Source: Candidatus Heimdallarchaeota archaeon (GTDB taxonomy: Archaea > Asgardarchaeota > Heimdallarchaeia > Hodarchaeales > LC-3). From it: DNA of 5,285 bases. The number at the start of each line of letters is the position of its first letter. Within the stretch, counting starts at the first letter, position 1. The translations under genes and the position numbers were made by a program. The notes under the pieces were generated by a model, which worked only from the letters and a program-made list of their open reading frames with translations, had not been told where the DNA came from and searched no databases. Shown here piece by piece: positions 5,149 to 5,285 of the stretch. The stretch covers positions 1 through 5,285 of the forward strand of contig DAHXPE010000336.1 in the NCBI GenBank assembly GCA_027364495.1, given 5' to 3'.

Positions 5149-5285
5149 TTATCTCTTTAAAGTATTTAGATTTCCTTTTTTTTGATTAAAAAAAGAAATA
5201 CCCAAATATTTGATAATCAAGATCAATATCCTTACTGGATGACCAGACGCATGGCTTATCCCTTCTTTAGGTGATTTAAATGGTT
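5149..5285 (-). CDS. Possible C-terminal end of an unidentified gene, cut by the right edge
   Basis: A minus-strand frame is open from the right edge to a TAA at 5151-5149, giving 44 residues that begin PFKSPKEGISHASGHPVRI and end GNLNTLKR. GC content jumps to about 42% in 5231-5285, against about 18% in 5161-5220, suggesting that real coding or RNA sequence begins near 5230. The tail passes through an imperfect A/T hairpin (about 5171-5198). No family is recognisable. Competing explanations are a plus-strand gene starting at the ATG at 5280 or a plus-strand frame open from 5243 without a start codon. Confidence 0.25.
   Translation of the reverse strand, partial: PFKSPKEGISHASGHPVRILILIIKYLGISFFNQKKGNLNTLKR
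5269..5282 (+). promoter_or_regulatory. Possible Shine-Dalgarno plus ATG at the right edge
   Basis: AGGTGAT (5269-5275) is complementary over seven bases to the conserved 3' end of 16S rRNA and is followed after 4 bases by ATG (5280-5282), with an in-frame TAA directly before the ATG. It could be the start of a plus-strand gene divergent from the sirtuin. Only two codons are visible, so coding cannot be tested, and it conflicts with the minus-strand frame in the same place. Confidence 0.25.

Noticed and set aside
5100..5206. TTTGGGTA / TACCCAAA 8-base inverted pair
   Set aside because: Eight bases at 90-base spacing in AT-rich DNA is expected by chance and there is no supporting target-site duplication or mobile gene.

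Overview
This 5.3-kb window is AT-rich and most likely comes from an uncultivated archaeon. Evidence: (i) several starts have no convincing Shine-Dalgarno sequence; (ii) TATA-like boxes lie about 30 bases before the ATGs of the nuclease and HIT genes, as expected for leaderless or short-leader archaeal transcripts; (iii) genes end in plain A/T tracts instead of GC-rich terminator hairpins; (iv) the sirtuin resembles the SIRT6/SIRT7 type. An Asgard-like or other AT-rich archaeal lineage would fit, but a low-GC bacterium cannot be excluded from this sequence alone.

Layout. 1-99 is an exact inverted copy of 403-501, which lies inside the first gene; this looks like a fold-back junction at the end of a contig. 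100-285 is a divergent intergenic region with an AT hairpin and TATA-like boxes facing both ways. The + strand then carries a PD-(D/E)XK (RecB/MGME1-like) nuclease (286-1341), a 5-formyltetrahydrofolate cyclo-ligase (1437-2003) and, 12 bases later and in the same frame, a DUF1028 Ntn-hydrolase-like protein (2016-2861). An 11-base convergent gap with a symmetric A/T tract separates these from three - strand genes: dUTPase (2873-3316), a HIT/HINT nucleotide hydrolase (3332-3727) and a Sir2-family NAD-dependent deacylase (3799-4569). The last 716 bases are mostly very AT-rich and without a convincing gene, except that composition rises near 5230, where something is probably cut by the right edge.

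Functional theme. The genes are housekeeping in character: DNA end processing or repair (nuclease), folate one-carbon recycling (cyclo-ligase), dUTP removal with dUMP supply (dUTPase), hydrolysis of nucleotide-conjugates (HIT) and NAD-dependent protein deacylation (sirtuin). dUTPase and the cyclo-ligase could both feed thymidylate synthesis, but they are convergent and so not co-transcribed. I see no CRISPR array, transposase, rRNA or tRNA and no clear new multi-gene system. The strongest unexplained signal is the exact 99-base inverted duplication at the left edge.
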